Shown here in pieces: positions 31,375-42,300 of a stretch of DNA of 52,500 bases; the first letter of the stretch is position 1, and every line of letters begins with the position of its first letter. The DNA is from Botryococcus braunii (lineage: Eukaryota > Chlorophyta > Trebouxiophyceae), in NCBI GenBank assembly GCA_002005505.1, contig KV908475.1, positions 211,391-263,890 of the forward strand, in the 5' to 3' direction. Both the position numbers and the translations under genes were made by a program. The notes below the pieces were generated by a model, which searched no databases, was not told the origin of the DNA, and was given only the letters and a program-made list of their open reading frames with translations.

Positions 31375-31940
31375 TGCTCTGGCAGGTCGGGTCGGCCCCT
31401 CGGTACGTCCTTGGGCCACCTTGGAAGCTCTAAGCTTGGCCCTTAGAGTGTACCCTGGGGGTATCCCAGTACTAGAGCGCACTCGGATGAATAGGACGTA
31501 AGCGGGGTAGAATGTCTACCTCGGGTGCGTGCGGTGATGACCGCTCACCCTGGACAGGACTCGTCGAGGTAGGGTGTCGTCTACCTCGGGTGCGTGCGGT
31601 GCTGACTGCTCACCCTTGTCAGGTTTCGGACGTCAAGCATGTAATGTCGCGACATCCGTGCTAGCTCGCGCTGTAGCGTAACGCCCGACGCAGATGGGTG
31701 GCCCCACTGCCGTTGGGTAGAATTCCTATTGGACAGGACGGGCGAATTTATGTATGGACGGGACAGATTTTACATTGTTATACGGACAGGGCTGGACAAG
31801 ACAGGACAGGGGTCTGGCTTGGGCTGGGGACGCCAGACTAGTACCCGCGGACAGGACGTGACAGGACCGTACCTCTGCCAAGTGTGTTAGGTGCGTAGTG
31901 TAGTTGTTTAGAGTGAGTCTCCCTCTTGGCCGTGACGTCC
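31375..31940 (+). other. Element E 3' non-coding region with short repeats
   Basis: A 65-bp unit beginning GTCTACCTCGGG is repeated at 31514 and 31579. From 31730 to 31870 the phrase GGACAGG or GGACGGG recurs many times. No frame is maintained. Confidence 0.7.
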
Positions 31941-31958
31941 AAGCTAAGGGGGGGAGGG
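31941..31958 (+). promoter_or_regulatory. Element E polypurine tract
   Basis: AAGCTAAGGGGGGGAGGG ends at the first base of the 3' LTR. Confidence 0.85.
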
Positions 31959-32256
31959 TGTAACAGGAAAAGTCGCGTGTTATAGGAAAATGACCGGACC
32001 ACGAGGATTTGGACCTCCATAAAGGTCCCTTCGTGAGTTATGCTCCTCCACGCCAAGAAGTGGCTACTTCACGCGCCAAGGGAGTGACCCTTACTTGACA
32101 AGGCGCATTGGCGATGGAGACAGGGACACACTTAGAACAGGATAGAATAAGGCTTTGGCAGAGGAAGGACCGGGCCGGACTGGACGGGTACTCAGGTGGA
32201 GCCCAAACAACTTGTAACCATTGTTTTCGCATCCTTTGGCCGTTTCTACTGTATCA
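31959..32256 (+). repeat. Element E 3' LTR
   Basis: 298 bp, one substitution from the 5' LTR. Confidence 0.95.
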
Positions 32257-32261
32257 CTTGT

Positions 32262-32561
32262 TGTGGTAGCAAGGTATTGTAGCGATCCAATGAGCTCAAG
32301 GTACCTGTGACCTTCTGGCAGTGGCATGCCAGCTCCTACCTGCTCACCAGCCCTTCCTAGTGGTGGCTCAGGATTCTGCGTAGACACAAACCCATATGCC
32401 ATTGGAGTATTGACTTCCTTCCCCTGTGCCGGCAGTCCATACTCCTCCACCAGTCTCTCAATTTTCAACACATTGGTCATTTTGAGATTTCCAGTAGATT
32501 CATCCTTTCTAATTTCACATCCCAAAAATGCTTTTATCTCACCCAAATCATGGATTGAAAG
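32262..32561 (-). CDS. pol: Element D RT to RNase H junction segment
   Basis: The minus strand reads SIHDLGEIKAFLGCEI and onward to GHRYLELIGSLQYLATTT, where element E interrupts. It is in a different frame from the main gag-pol ORF, which ends at TAA near 32534. A one-base indel near 32557-32565 separates them. Confidence 0.88.
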
Positions 32562-35500
32562 ATGCTAGTGAGCTGTTGTTTCACACACTCAATAGTTTCA
32601 CCTTCCTTACAAATAATTAACAGATCATCCACGTAAGTCAGCAGATAAACAGGTGACTCATAGGACTCCTTGTTAATGAACAAGGACGAATCGCTTTTGC
32701 AAGCCTTAAATCCAAACTTGTTCAGCTCTTCAACTAAACGCTTGTGCCAGGCACGTAGGGCCTGTTTCAAGCCATACAGTGACTTCAGGAGTTTACATAC
32801 CTTACTGGAATCACCATTGAAAAAGCAAGGAGGCTGAGAAACATAAACTTCCTCTTCTAGTGATCCATTCAGAAAGGCAGTTTTAATATCTACCTGATGC
32901 ACCTTCCATCCATTTGCGTTTGCCAAATTTAGAAGCACACGCCTGGAGGAGTGAGTGCTGACTGGAGCAAACGTCTCAAAATAGTCCACTCCTGGCCGTT
33001 GCTTGCATCCTTGAGCAACAAGTCTAGCCTTGAACCTGACTACATCCCCAAAACCATCAGTTTTAATAGCATAAACCCACTTCAGTGGGATCACCTTTGC
33101 ATGTGATGGCTTGTCACAATACTCAAAGGTTTCATGCGCTTCGATGGAGTCCATTTCCTCGTTCATGGCCTCCAGCCAGTATACCCATTGGGGTGAATTC
33201 CTGGCTTCAAACCAATCGTTAGGAATCCTCACATCTCTAGATGCAATGTTGACTTTCTCTCTTGCTCCATTCTGCATGGGTGGTGTAACCTCTGTTGCGC
33301 CTAGTAATGGATTGTCCTTTACATGATAAGCACCTGGAACATACTTATCTGGTTGAGCAAGTGTCTCTCTTAGATCATACCGACTTGTTCCACCCCTCAC
33401 CCTTTCCTGCACATCATCATCATTGTCAGACTCATGTGATGAGTTATCGTTATCCGACTCTGAGCATGGATTATTCACACCCTCCTCTGGATGTTCCTGT
33501 CCAGTCCCAAGGCCCATTAACTCTTCCCCTGACATGGCTGAGCCATGTGTCTCTCTGATCCCACTCTCTTCCGCCTGAGCCTGTTCCCTCAGAACTTCGT
33601 TCAGTCTCTGCATAACTTCTAGGTTAGCTGGAAGGATTTGATCTACTCCCCTTCCAGCTTCCCTGTTCATCTCCAAGGCGTCGGCAATGTCAACCGGAAC
33701 AAAATCCCAGTCATCCTCATCTGCAGCGCTTGGCACCTGATCACAATTTACTTCACGTGGGAAGTCAGAGGGCAATTGGGTTTTAGTAGAGAGAGTGTGA
33801 ATTCCCAATTTATCTTCGAAAAACTTAACATTTTTCGATACCTTGACCTTACTGCCAACCCTTATCCTGTATGCCTTAGATGCTGGTTCATAACCCACGA
33901 ACATACCAGCCTCTGACCTAGGGGAGAAGGCAGACAAGTCTTTGTCTGGAATTTTGATGTACGCGAGACAGCCAAAGACCCTCAAATAATGCACAGAAGG
34001 TTTCCTGCCGAACAGTAGCTCATAAGGGGTGGCAGACTTCCCCTTAGTAGCTCTAAGATTAAGTAGCCTGACAGCAGTAGGCAGTGCGTCGGTCCACATA
34101 CTTTGTGGGGCCTTAGCTTGTAGCAGCAACATTCTAACCTTCTCCTTTAAGGATCTGTTAAAACGCTCTGCCCTACCATTTTGTTGAGGTGTGTAGGGTG
34201 CAGACGTTTCATGTCTGATGCCCTTTGACTGAAAAAACTCGTGTAAATCTGAGTTAACAAATTCAGTCCCCCTGTCAGTCCTAACCACCTTTACAGAGTG
34301 ACCAGTTTGATTTTCTAAATATAGTAGGATTGCTTTAACAGCATCGCCCACCTGAGACTTGTAGCATAGAGCCCTTGCTTCACCAGCCTTAGAAAAATCA
34401 TCCAGCACAGTGAGCATATACCTCTCCCCTTCTGCCCCCGGTACAGGAAGTTCACCAACGATATCCATATGGACAAGCTGTAGGCGCTCTGTAGCCGTTG
34501 CAGGGGAATGCTGGTAGCTTTCTCTAGTCTGCTTACCCAAAACACACACCTCGCATAGTGAGTGACCATGTGAGCAAGGAGATAAAGAGGTTTCAATCCC
34601 TTTAACCATATTTTCTGTCTGCAGTCGTTCCATGTTTTTACTTCCAGGATGTCCTAACCTTGCATGCCAGAGATCATACTCGGAGCACTTGTGCGCAAGA
34701 CCAGCAGTGTGAGGGGGCTTCATTGACTGACATGATGTTGAACAAAAATACAACCCTCTCTCCTTTGTAACTTCCATTGTGAAGGATGATTTCAGACAGC
34801 AGACACTTGTGACTTCACCTACTGAATTAGTTGAAAAACTAAGACCGTCGACGACTCCAGCAGATACTGACATTAAATTTTCCAACGCAGTCGGAACAAA
34901 TTCAACATCCCTCAACATACATGTGTTGCCCTGCTGATCAACCAAGCATACGATTCCAGATGCTTTGCGTTGCGCCACATGTTCACCAGTGGCCAGATTT
35001 AGACCCTTTGGAACTGGATACCAATGTACGTTATTCATTAATCTCACATCATTGCAGATATGTGTGGAAGCTCCAGAATCTACTACCCATAGTGATGACA
35101 ATTTACCTGAATCTGAGGAGTCAATCATGGCCATTCCTCCAACAGGATTTTGAGATTGCCCCTTGCCAGCCATGATTGCAGCTCTCCTGGCACAATCATC
35201 TTTGTACTTCTGACAGTCCTGCCTTCTATGACCATCTCCAAGGCAGAACCAACAGCCACGAAACTCTGTTGGTAGATCATGAGGCATGCCCTTCGGCCTC
35301 ACACCCCCATAAGTAGGGGCATTCCTTGGTCTGGGAGGAGGAACAAGGTTTGCTGACGCAGAGGGAGCCTTGTGCTGATCGATTCCTAAGAATTTTGCAC
35401 TGGCACTGATACGAGACACAACCTCATCCTCATCTTTTCCCAAGCATGAATCATACAGATGGCCTAAATCATGAGAAAAAGCCTTGGGCAGCCCACTGAC

Positions 35501-36004
35501 AATTCCCATTATGAGGCGCTCATCATCCACAGGGTGATTATTTGCCCTAAGACCTCTAGCCAGCTTGAACTTCATGGCTACAAATGCCATGTAGGTCTGG
35601 GCATCCTCGATTTTACCTGAATCAAGGAGAAAAGCCCATTTAGACATGAGCTTTTGATTTTTACCTCCTGTGAACTTACCTTTCAGCCACTCATAGGCTT
35701 GCTTGGCTGAAGGCATGTCGAGCGCTTTATCTATCCACTCGTCGGGAATCTTTTCTGTCACTAGACTCATAGCCAGTGAGTCACCAGGCGTATCCGGGTG
35801 CTCCTCTTCAAGGCATATCCTGATTCTCTTACTATTAGCAACATTTTCAACATCCTTAGCCCACCTGAACCCATTTATACAATCAACATCCAGAGATTGT
35901 ACCAATTTCTGGTTGTTATAAACAGGATTATGTGGGTCAGGTGTGCTACCTGAGGCAACCGTTGGATTACCACCAGGAGCAGATGCTCCAGCTGAATTAC
36001 TCAT
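32534..36004 (-). CDS. gag-pol: Element D Gag-protease-integrase-RT polyprotein
   Basis: The first ATG of the frame is at 36002-36004 (MSNSAGASAPGG); the 11 codons upstream begin with TTG and are unlikely to be used. Gag is followed by a zinc knuckle (CWFCLGDGHRRQDC, about residue 250), retropepsin (LWVVDSGASTHIC, about 310) and the integrase HHCC (WHARLGHPGSKN, CSHGHSLCEVCVLG). The catalytic Asp/Asp/Glu lie in VHMDIVG, VRTDRGTEF and YTPQQNGRAERFN. RT blocks run from WVYAIKTDGFGDVVRFKARL to the active site LLTYVDDLLIIC. About 1,156 codons are open, so only the frame change near 32560 and element E disable it. Confidence 0.93.
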   Translation of the reverse strand: MSNSAGASAPGGNPTVASGSTPDPHNPVYNNQKLVQSLDVDCINGFRWAKDVENVANSKRIRICLEEEHPDTPGDSLAMSLVTEKIPDEWIDKALDMPSAKQAYEWLKGKFTGGKNQKLMSKWAFLLDSGKIEDAQTYMAFVAMKFKLARGLRANNHPVDDERLIMGIVSGLPKAFSHDLGHLYDSCLGKDEDEVVSRISASAKFLGIDQHKAPSASANLVPPPRPRNAPTYGGVRPKGMPHDLPTEFRGCWFCLGDGHRRQDCQKYKDDCARRAAIMAGKGQSQNPVGGMAMIDSSDSGKLSSLWVVDSGASTHICNDVRLMNNVHWYPVPKGLNLATGEHVAQRKASGIVCLVDQQGNTCMLRDVEFVPTALENLMSVSAGVVDGLSFSTNSVGEVTSVCCLKSSFTMEVTKERGLYFCSTSCQSMKPPHTAGLAHKCSEYDLWHARLGHPGSKNMERLQTENMVKGIETSLSPCSHGHSLCEVCVLGKQTRESYQHSPATATERLQLVHMDIVGELPVPGAEGERYMLTVLDDFSKAGEARALCYKSQVGDAVKAILLYLENQTGHSVKVVRTDRGTEFVNSDLHEFFQSKGIRHETSAPYTPQQNGRAERFNRSLKEKVRMLLLQAKAPQSMWTDALPTAVRLLNLRATKGKSATPYELLFGRKPSVHYLRVFGCLAYIKIPDKDLSAFSPRSEAGMFVGYEPASKAYRIRVGSKVKVSKNVKFFEDKLGIHTLSTKTQLPSDFPREVNCDQVPSAADEDDWDFVPVDIADALEMNREAGRGVDQILPANLEVMQRLNEVLREQAQAEESGIRETHGSAMSGEELMGLGTGQEHPEEGVNNPCSESDNDNSSHESDNDDDVQERVRGGTSRYDLRETLAQPDKYVPGAYHVKDNPLLGATEVTPPMQNGAREKVNIASRDVRIPNDWFEARNSPQWVYWLEAMNEEMDSIEAHETFEYCDKPSHAKVIPLKWVYAIKTDGFGDVVRFKARLVAQGCKQRPGVDYFETFAPVSTHSSRRVLLNLANANGWKVHQVDIKTAFLNGSLEEEVYVSQPPCFFNGDSSKVCKLLKSLYGLKQALRAWHKRLVEELNKFGFKACKSDSSLFINKESYESPVYLLTYVDDLLIICKEGETIECVKQQLTSIFQSMIWVR

Positions 36005-36705
36005 TATGAACACTGTAAGTGCTGTGATCAAACTCAAACTTCAGGTGCCTTGTACGCCAAAGAATAAACACTTGCAAGGACTAAGTGATTGTTTGTTTCA
36101 ACATCCTCAGCAAATTGGTCAATAATTCTACGTCTTTCACCTTCCAACCTGATTCTAATAAGGTCTTGACCGTGCAATTCAGGATAGAGTACCAAGTTAA
36201 GGATTTTGCCAATGAAAGTAGGGTGAATACTTCAATTACTAACCAGTAGAAGAAAGTGTCTGAAGGATTTTTGTCACAGGAGTCCACCAATAATCCAGCT
36301 TCTACCCACAGCGATCTAAACTAATGTTTGTGATTCACACAGTCTCTTTCCCAATCACTTAATGAGTGTTGCTCTTCAATAAAAGGTCGATACGAATAGA
36401 TAACTTCACACCGACTTCGTTTAACAGGCCGAAGTTCTTCGGATTCAGAGCCAGGTGGTCGGTAAGGATAGACAAACTCAGAAATGGATTATTCCTTCTG
36501 TTTTTCTTTCAATTTATGTACCAATGTCACAGAAGCGTTCGAAACGATCGCAACCACTATCAATTGCCGATGCTACTTGATCTAAGGGGACCTTTCCAAA
36601 GAAGTAGTTATCGCACGAGTCGCAACGGAAGCGCCCTTTTCTATGTTGCTCCACGCCAAAGTGAATGAGATTCGCACGCTGCACTTCTAGGCGTCGAGAC
36701 TCCAT
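36005..36705 (-). other. Element D 5' leader
   Basis: About 700 bp between the primer site and the gag ATG, with no long frame. Longer than the leader of B. Confidence 0.55.
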
Positions 36706-36725
36706 GGGTGGGGCCCAATAACCAT
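36706..36725 (-). promoter_or_regulatory. Element D primer-binding site (variant)
   Basis: Next to the 5' LTR the minus strand reads ATGGTTATTGGGCCCCACCC. It resembles the half-tRNA site of B and C (GGTTATGGGCCCA) but has an extra T and an extra C. It may pair with the initiator tRNA anticodon arm with bulges, or begin with TGG and pair with a different tRNA 3' end. I cannot decide between these. Confidence 0.55.
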
Positions 36726-37338
36726 TGTGATCTGCAAGATCCAAAGGTGTCAAAGATCAAATATAGATTATCAATATACGTACACGTATATCATCCAGAT
36801 ATTGCACCAGTTCAATCAGGCACACATACTCAATGGTGTCGAACTGGTGTACAATCAGATTAGACTGTTGCTTTCAGGGAATTGCTCACACACAGTGAGT
36901 AGAAGAGAAAGCAAGACAATAAGAGAACAGACGAGTCAAACAGGAGACGGCTTGAACAAGCCTTTAGAGAGCGAATGACTGCCTGTCCTTCCGGGTTCTA
37001 AGCCTATCAATACTCAGATCAGCGCGTGAAGGTTGCGCTATTCAGCAGAACTCCTGACCCTTTTCCTGAATTCCTGTCTCCCTAATGGTCCAGAACTTGA
37101 GGTTTTGGACCCTTATCCTAACAGTACTCTCATGCACGTTTTTATTAAAGGTAAATGCATGGTTTTTCAGCCACAAAAAGTAACAGTAGACGACAGCCAT
37201 GTAATGTTTATCCTTCTGATTGATTAGCCAGTGTCAAGGCATCCTCACCTTGAGTTAATTGTGAAGTTAACTCACAGCTATTTATCTAATCATAATTACC
37301 TCAAATTAACATGACATAATGAAGCACAAAACCCAACA
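36726..37338 (-). repeat. Element D 5' LTR
   Basis: 613 bp; two transitions from the copy at 24119-24731. Followed by GTGGG. Confidence 0.95.
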
Positions 37339-37343
37339 GTGGG

Positions 37344-38543
37344 ATTTGAGGCCAGATTTTAGAGGCAGATATACTGTAGTTACATTTGTGTGATTTTAGG
37401 TACCATGGCAGGTCCTTCACATACCCATACGTGGATACACACTGATGTATCTAATAAGCATCAAGTGGCACCTAAACCAGACATATTAAGCTGCTGAGCT
37501 AATGCAAACAACTAATTATTGTACAGATTGACTCCATAAGTACACTCTTGAATTTCGGCTGCACACTAGTGCATTGCCATATCCAATTGTCTGCCATATG
37601 CAGGCCCCAGGAACAGCAGCCTGTCGGGCTAGCTCGGCCTGGACAGCAATGCACTTCAAAGACAAGCGCTTCCAACTTGATTTGTACAGATGGATGCACT
37701 GCACTGCCATGCACAGCTCAAACTTCCCGGTGGAACGCTCCCCCGCCCCCCTCTTGTTCAGAAAATGGAAGTGCCTGCCTCTCTCTCTGTCCTACCCTCC
37801 TCACCCCAAGGCCAAATGCTAAATAAACAAGCGCAGGTTACAGCGCTTTTAGCTGAAAACAGTGGAGACTTCCCCGCGCATTGATGTCCAGCGCTCGTGT
37901 TGGCGCCTTGAGCTGAAGATGTACCTTATAGAAAACATTAGGTCTGCAGTACATCGGAAAAAAGTAACGTGCACACCCTGAACTTCAAGCTGCACTGTTG
38001 CCAGCCCTTACTGGGTTTCAACATTTCAATGAATGTGGCAGGCTGCAATGTCCAAGTGTCTGTGGTCCCCTGGCCACAGAAAGGTCACATCATGTCAAGG
38101 AACATTCCCCTAAACTCAGTCACTGTAATGGCAATTGCATTGATGGTTCTTATACCTTGTGCTAGCTTGCGCTGACAGTATGCATGTGTGTGTGCAATAA
38201 ATACTTCTCGTTATTCGTACGCTCAAACTTCGAAAAAGGGGTCCCGCTATGTGCCAGACATGTTAGAGGAGGGCATGATCCATACACGCTTTCCCAATGG
38301 ACCTGCCATTACATGCTCTTGAAGCATGTAAGAAAACAAGACAGGGTAATATTCAATCGTAAACTTCCCCACCTCTTCTGCTGCCCACATACTGCCAATG
38401 GCCTCCGACTGTAAATGGTCACTATGCATGTGACAGATGGCCACCTCAACGGCTGACATGTGGGAGCCCTCACTTTGATAAAGAATTGAATCAATGCAAC
38501 AGAAAAACCATGCCTGCCATCTTCTACATACTGAACCAGCACA
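37344..38543. other. No gene recognised between D and the TRIM
   Basis: About 1.2 kb without a credible coding frame, repeat or element boundary. The short frames present on both strands have no recognisable family. Confidence 0.45.
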
Positions 38544-38548
38544 TTACA

Positions 38549-38598
38549 TGTAACGCGCGGAATGCGTCCCCGGCTCGATCGGTTAATATCCGAGAGAA
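38549..38598 (+). repeat. TRIM 5' LTR, first 50 bp
   Basis: TGTAACGCGCGGAATGCG and onward to CGAGAGAA. It matches 44328-44377 with one difference; the remaining 102 bp of this LTR are at 44051-44152. Confidence 0.9.
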
Positions 38599-38782
38599 GA
38601 AGAAGAAGACTCATAGCTTGACACATTGGGGGTTTGGGTCCCTGAACATTGGGCTGGTCTTTTTTACTCCACTCTTGTAACAGAAGAAGAGGAAAACTGA
38701 ACAGCGCGCAGGGCTTCAATAAAGAAGAAAGAAAGAAAGAAGATAATCTGTTTCGTCATAGTATTGATTTTATCTTTTTTTT

Positions 38783-39300
38783 CTCAGATTTGCCTTCGCC
38801 TGGCCAGTCTTTAAGGGGGGTTGGCAGCTTCGCCACTTTCAGCGTCCAGCCTTTGCGGAATTTCCAGTGTTTTTCAACACTTCATTCTCAGTTTGATACC
38901 ACATCGTATTGGTTTTCCTGTTTTCTTCCTCAGATTTGCACCAGCTCGGCCAGTCTTTCCGCAGGACTGGCAGCTTCGTAACTTTCTGGCGTCTGGCATC
39001 TGCGGAATTTCCCGTGTTCTTCCCCACTTCCTGTGTTTCTTAACACACAGTATTGGTTTTTTCTTTTTCTTTTTTGGCCCCTCAGATTTGCCTCCGCCGG
39101 CCCGTCGTTCACAGGGACTCACAGCTTCACCCCTCCCCAGCATCCAGCACTTACGGAGATTCCAGTGTTTTATAACACTTACTCCTGTGTTTCTTCACAC
39201 ATCATCTTGGTTTTCCCTTTTCTTCTCCGCTTCGCCTGAGCCCAGCCAGTTTTTCAGAGGGACTGGGGGCTTCACCACTTTCCAGCATCCAGAACGGTCT
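38783..39300 (+). repeat. LINE G 5' UTR monomers, about 3.5 copies of 146 bp
   Basis: CTCAGATTTGC starts at 38783, 38929 and 39081, and a related unit begins near 39223. The units share GGCCAGTCTTT..GGACTGGCAGCTTC and GGAATTTCC-type phrases. Tandem promoter monomers in the 5' UTR are known in mouse L1; here they precede the ATG at 39330. Confidence 0.85.
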
Positions 39301-39329
39301 TGGGGTTGGGTTGCCCAGCTGGTGATGCC

Positions 39330-42300
39330 ATGGCCAGCGTTCCTCTCTTTGACCCCACCTGCCCTTGGAAGGCATCATGCAAGTCTCGTAAGATCACTAC
39401 GGGTGCTGGGCTCCTACGTCACTTGCAGAGGTTCCACAAGCTCGGCGATGCTGGGCGGGATGACTGGGTGTCGCAACTCAGATCCCCAGCAGAGTACAGG
39501 AAGCTTGAAGCCATCTTGCGAGCTACCTCCAGCTGGTTGTGCACCACTTGCTTCAAAACCCATTCCCTGGGAGTTCTTTCGTGCGCAACCAACCCAGACA
39601 CCTGCCAGCGCTTGTGGAATCTGGAGGATGGCCTGGTTCCCCCTGATGTTAACCTTCTTCCTGGCCTTCCCCGCCCTGCACCGCCGCCGCAGGATACTTC
39701 AGAGCCCCAGGGCCGCCTCCATTCGCAACCCCGAGGACGACCGCGTGCATCCGCCGCCGTTGCTGATCCTCCGCCCTCTGCTCCCCCGGCCCGTGTCCGC
39801 CGCCATCCCCTGACCCCTGCCCTTGTCCATCAAGTTTTCACCCTTGGTCACCATTCGTACCGCAGGGTCCCTAGGTCAGCATGGATACCTTGGGCTGCAG
39901 CATTGCGGTCCGCTCTCAAGGCTGTTGCGGACTCGGGCTCCGAGGCTGCCTGGGTTGAGCTGTTGATCCTTCCGATGTGCGTCCTGTCAGCTCGTCGCAG
40001 GCCTCGGGGTGAGGGAGTTGCGCAGCACGTCCGCCGTCGGGCCCGCGCATGGTTGGATGGGGATATTGATGGCCTAATTGATGAACTCTTGGCCACCGCG
40101 CCTGCAGCCACTGCCCCACCCCGCCCATTAGACGATGCGGCGCTTGCCGCTCGCGTCTTGCGCAAGGTTGCAGATGGCCATTTATCAGCGGCTGTTCGGA
40201 TGTTGGAGCCTGCCACCATCGCCCCAGCCACGCCTGACACATGTGCTGCATTGGCAGCGCTTCATCCTATCCGACCGCTTCCCGTTGGCGCCCCGCCTGC
40301 GCAGGCCCCTTACCGTGCCCAAGTGGAGGAAGTCTTGGCTGCCCTCAAAACCTTCCCACCTGGTACCGCTGGCGGGCGGGACGGCTTGACCCCATTACAT
40401 ATAAAACATGCCTTCTCTGTAGGTGGCTCAGACCTCTTATTGGACAGCCTCCTTGGCGTGGTCAATCGGGCCTTAGCTGGGGATGTTCCCCCTCCCTTGC
40501 GATCTTATTGGGCCAGCGCTCCCATCACCCCTCTCTTGAAGCCCAATGGGGGTATCCGGCCCATTGCAGTGGGGCTCACCCTGCGCCGTCTGGTTTCCAA
40601 GATAGCTGTTGCAGCCGTCTTGCCCGCTGTCAGTGAGTATTTGCAGCCACACCAAGTTGGGGTTGGAGTCCGAGGGGGTGCAGAAGGCCTCGTCCATGCC
40701 CTCAACCGCTTGGTGGCACACCAGCAAGATTCCCCCGACCTCGTCGTTGTCAGCTTGGACTTCCAAAATGCTTTCAATACGGTCGACCGCAACCGCATGC
40801 TTGGGGAAGTCGCCCTCCATTGCCCCAGCATCTGGCAGTATGTGGCGACGACGTACGGCTGCGCGGCCCATCAGTATGTTGGGCCCCATGTCGTGGACTC
40901 CACAACAGGGGTCCAGCAAGGGGACCCCCTCTCTCCGCTGCTTTTTGCGCTCACTGTCCAGCCACTCCTCGTTGACCTTCATCGGGAGTGTCCCGACGTA
41001 CACCAAGGGTGGTATCTGGATGACGGCACGTTTGTTGGTCCCGTGCCCGCAGCGCAGCAGGCAGTCCAGTTGGTTGTTGACCGGGCCCCCGCATATGGCT
41101 TGAGCCTCAACCCTCACAAGTGCTGTGTGTGGTCGCCGCGCCCGAACCCTCAGCATTTGGATGGGTTCCCTCTGGGCTTCGTCAATGAAACTCGTGCTGG
41201 TTTGATAGTGTTGGGGGCAGCGGTCACCGTGTCAGTCGAGTACGCGGCTTCCGTAGCCCAGGCGCACGTTGATGCCGTGGCAGCCTCGCTCCAGCGTTTG
41301 CCGATTCTCCGCCACCCCCAAGCCGAGCTTCTCTTGCTTCGCAGTTGCCTTGGGACCTGCAAGGTGGTTTTCACAGCCCGGACCATGCCGCCAGCTGCAG
41401 CTGCGCAAGCTTTGGTGACCTTTGATATGCTCCAAACCCAGGTCCTCCAATCCATTGTCACAGCTGGTGGTGGTGGTTTTGGCCCTTTGCAGCAAACCTT
41501 GGCTGGCTTGCCTATTGCCCAGGGGGGTCTAGGGGTCACTAAGGCCACTTCCCTTCTGCCTTGTGCCTATCTCGCCTCCGTCACGCAGACAGCCCCCCTC
41601 CAGGACCGCCTTCTGGGGACATCCACTGCCCCTCTTGTCCCCGCTGCCCTAGCTGCCAAGGCTGACTACTGCGCCCTTGTTCCTGATTTCGATGCGGCGC
41701 TCTTTGAGGATCCGGATTTTGTCCGCAGCAAAGTGCAAGCCCGGCTGTCCAAACCCTTGTCTCACCGCGCATACCAGGAGGTTCTTGATGACCCTGCTCG
41801 CTCGGATCGCGACCGTGCTGTGCTCCAATCTCTTACACAGCCGGGAGCGTCTGATTGGCTGCTGGCTCTCCCAGTTCCCCATTTGCAGCAAACCATGCCC
41901 CCAAAGTCGTTCCGCTGCCGCCTTCAATACCAGCTCTTGATCCCCATTTTCCACCCTGGCTCCCAATGCCCGTGCTGCTTGAGGGAGTTGGATGTCTGGG
42001 GCGACCACGCGGTCCACTGCACCTCAGGGGGGGATGTTGCCATTGTCGGCCGACATTACTCCGTTCGTAACGGCCTGGACGCTGTCCTTACCTCAGCTCG
42101 TCAGCGGGTCACCCGGGAACCCGCCTTTCCCACCCCTGTCCCTGGCCAGGAGCGCCGTCGCGCAGACCTCCGCCTCCATGCGTGGGAGGAGCGGCGTGAC
42201 CTTTATATCGACATCGTTGGCTCTTCCCCACTCACAGTTGCCAACTTGCTGCACTTCGTGCCGGGTGGGGCCGCCGCGCGCGCTGCCCAAGACAAGCAGA

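Larger units (their letters stand above)
25387..32256 (+). mobile_element. Ty3/gypsy chromovirus element E, coding-intact
   Basis: LTRs of 298 bp at 25387-25684 and 31959-32256 differ at one base (25471 T, 32043 C). They are flanked by CTTGT (25382-25386, 32257-32261), within the pol gene of D. Gag and pol are separate overlapping frames, both fully open with all catalytic motifs, so this copy is a credible autonomous element. Confidence 0.97.
24119..37338 (-). mobile_element. Ty1/copia element D
   Basis: LTRs of 613 bp at 24119-24731 and 36726-37338 differ at two places I can see (24183/36790 and 24652/37259, both transitions). They are flanked by GTGGG (24114-24118, 37339-37343). On the minus strand the order is Gag, protease, integrase, RT, RNase H: copia. 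Element E sits in the RT/RNase H boundary. One coding frame change is present near 32560. Confidence 0.95.

Noticed and set aside
38549..38598. Fusion of a SINE head with a LINE tail
   Set aside because: The matching remainder of the sequence resumes at 44051 after an 8-bp duplicated target, so it is an interrupted LTR.
39300..39329. An N-terminal extension of the LINE G protein from a TTG
   Set aside because: The in-frame ATG at 39330 has a good context and precedes the zinc finger; a TTG start is unlikely in a eukaryote.
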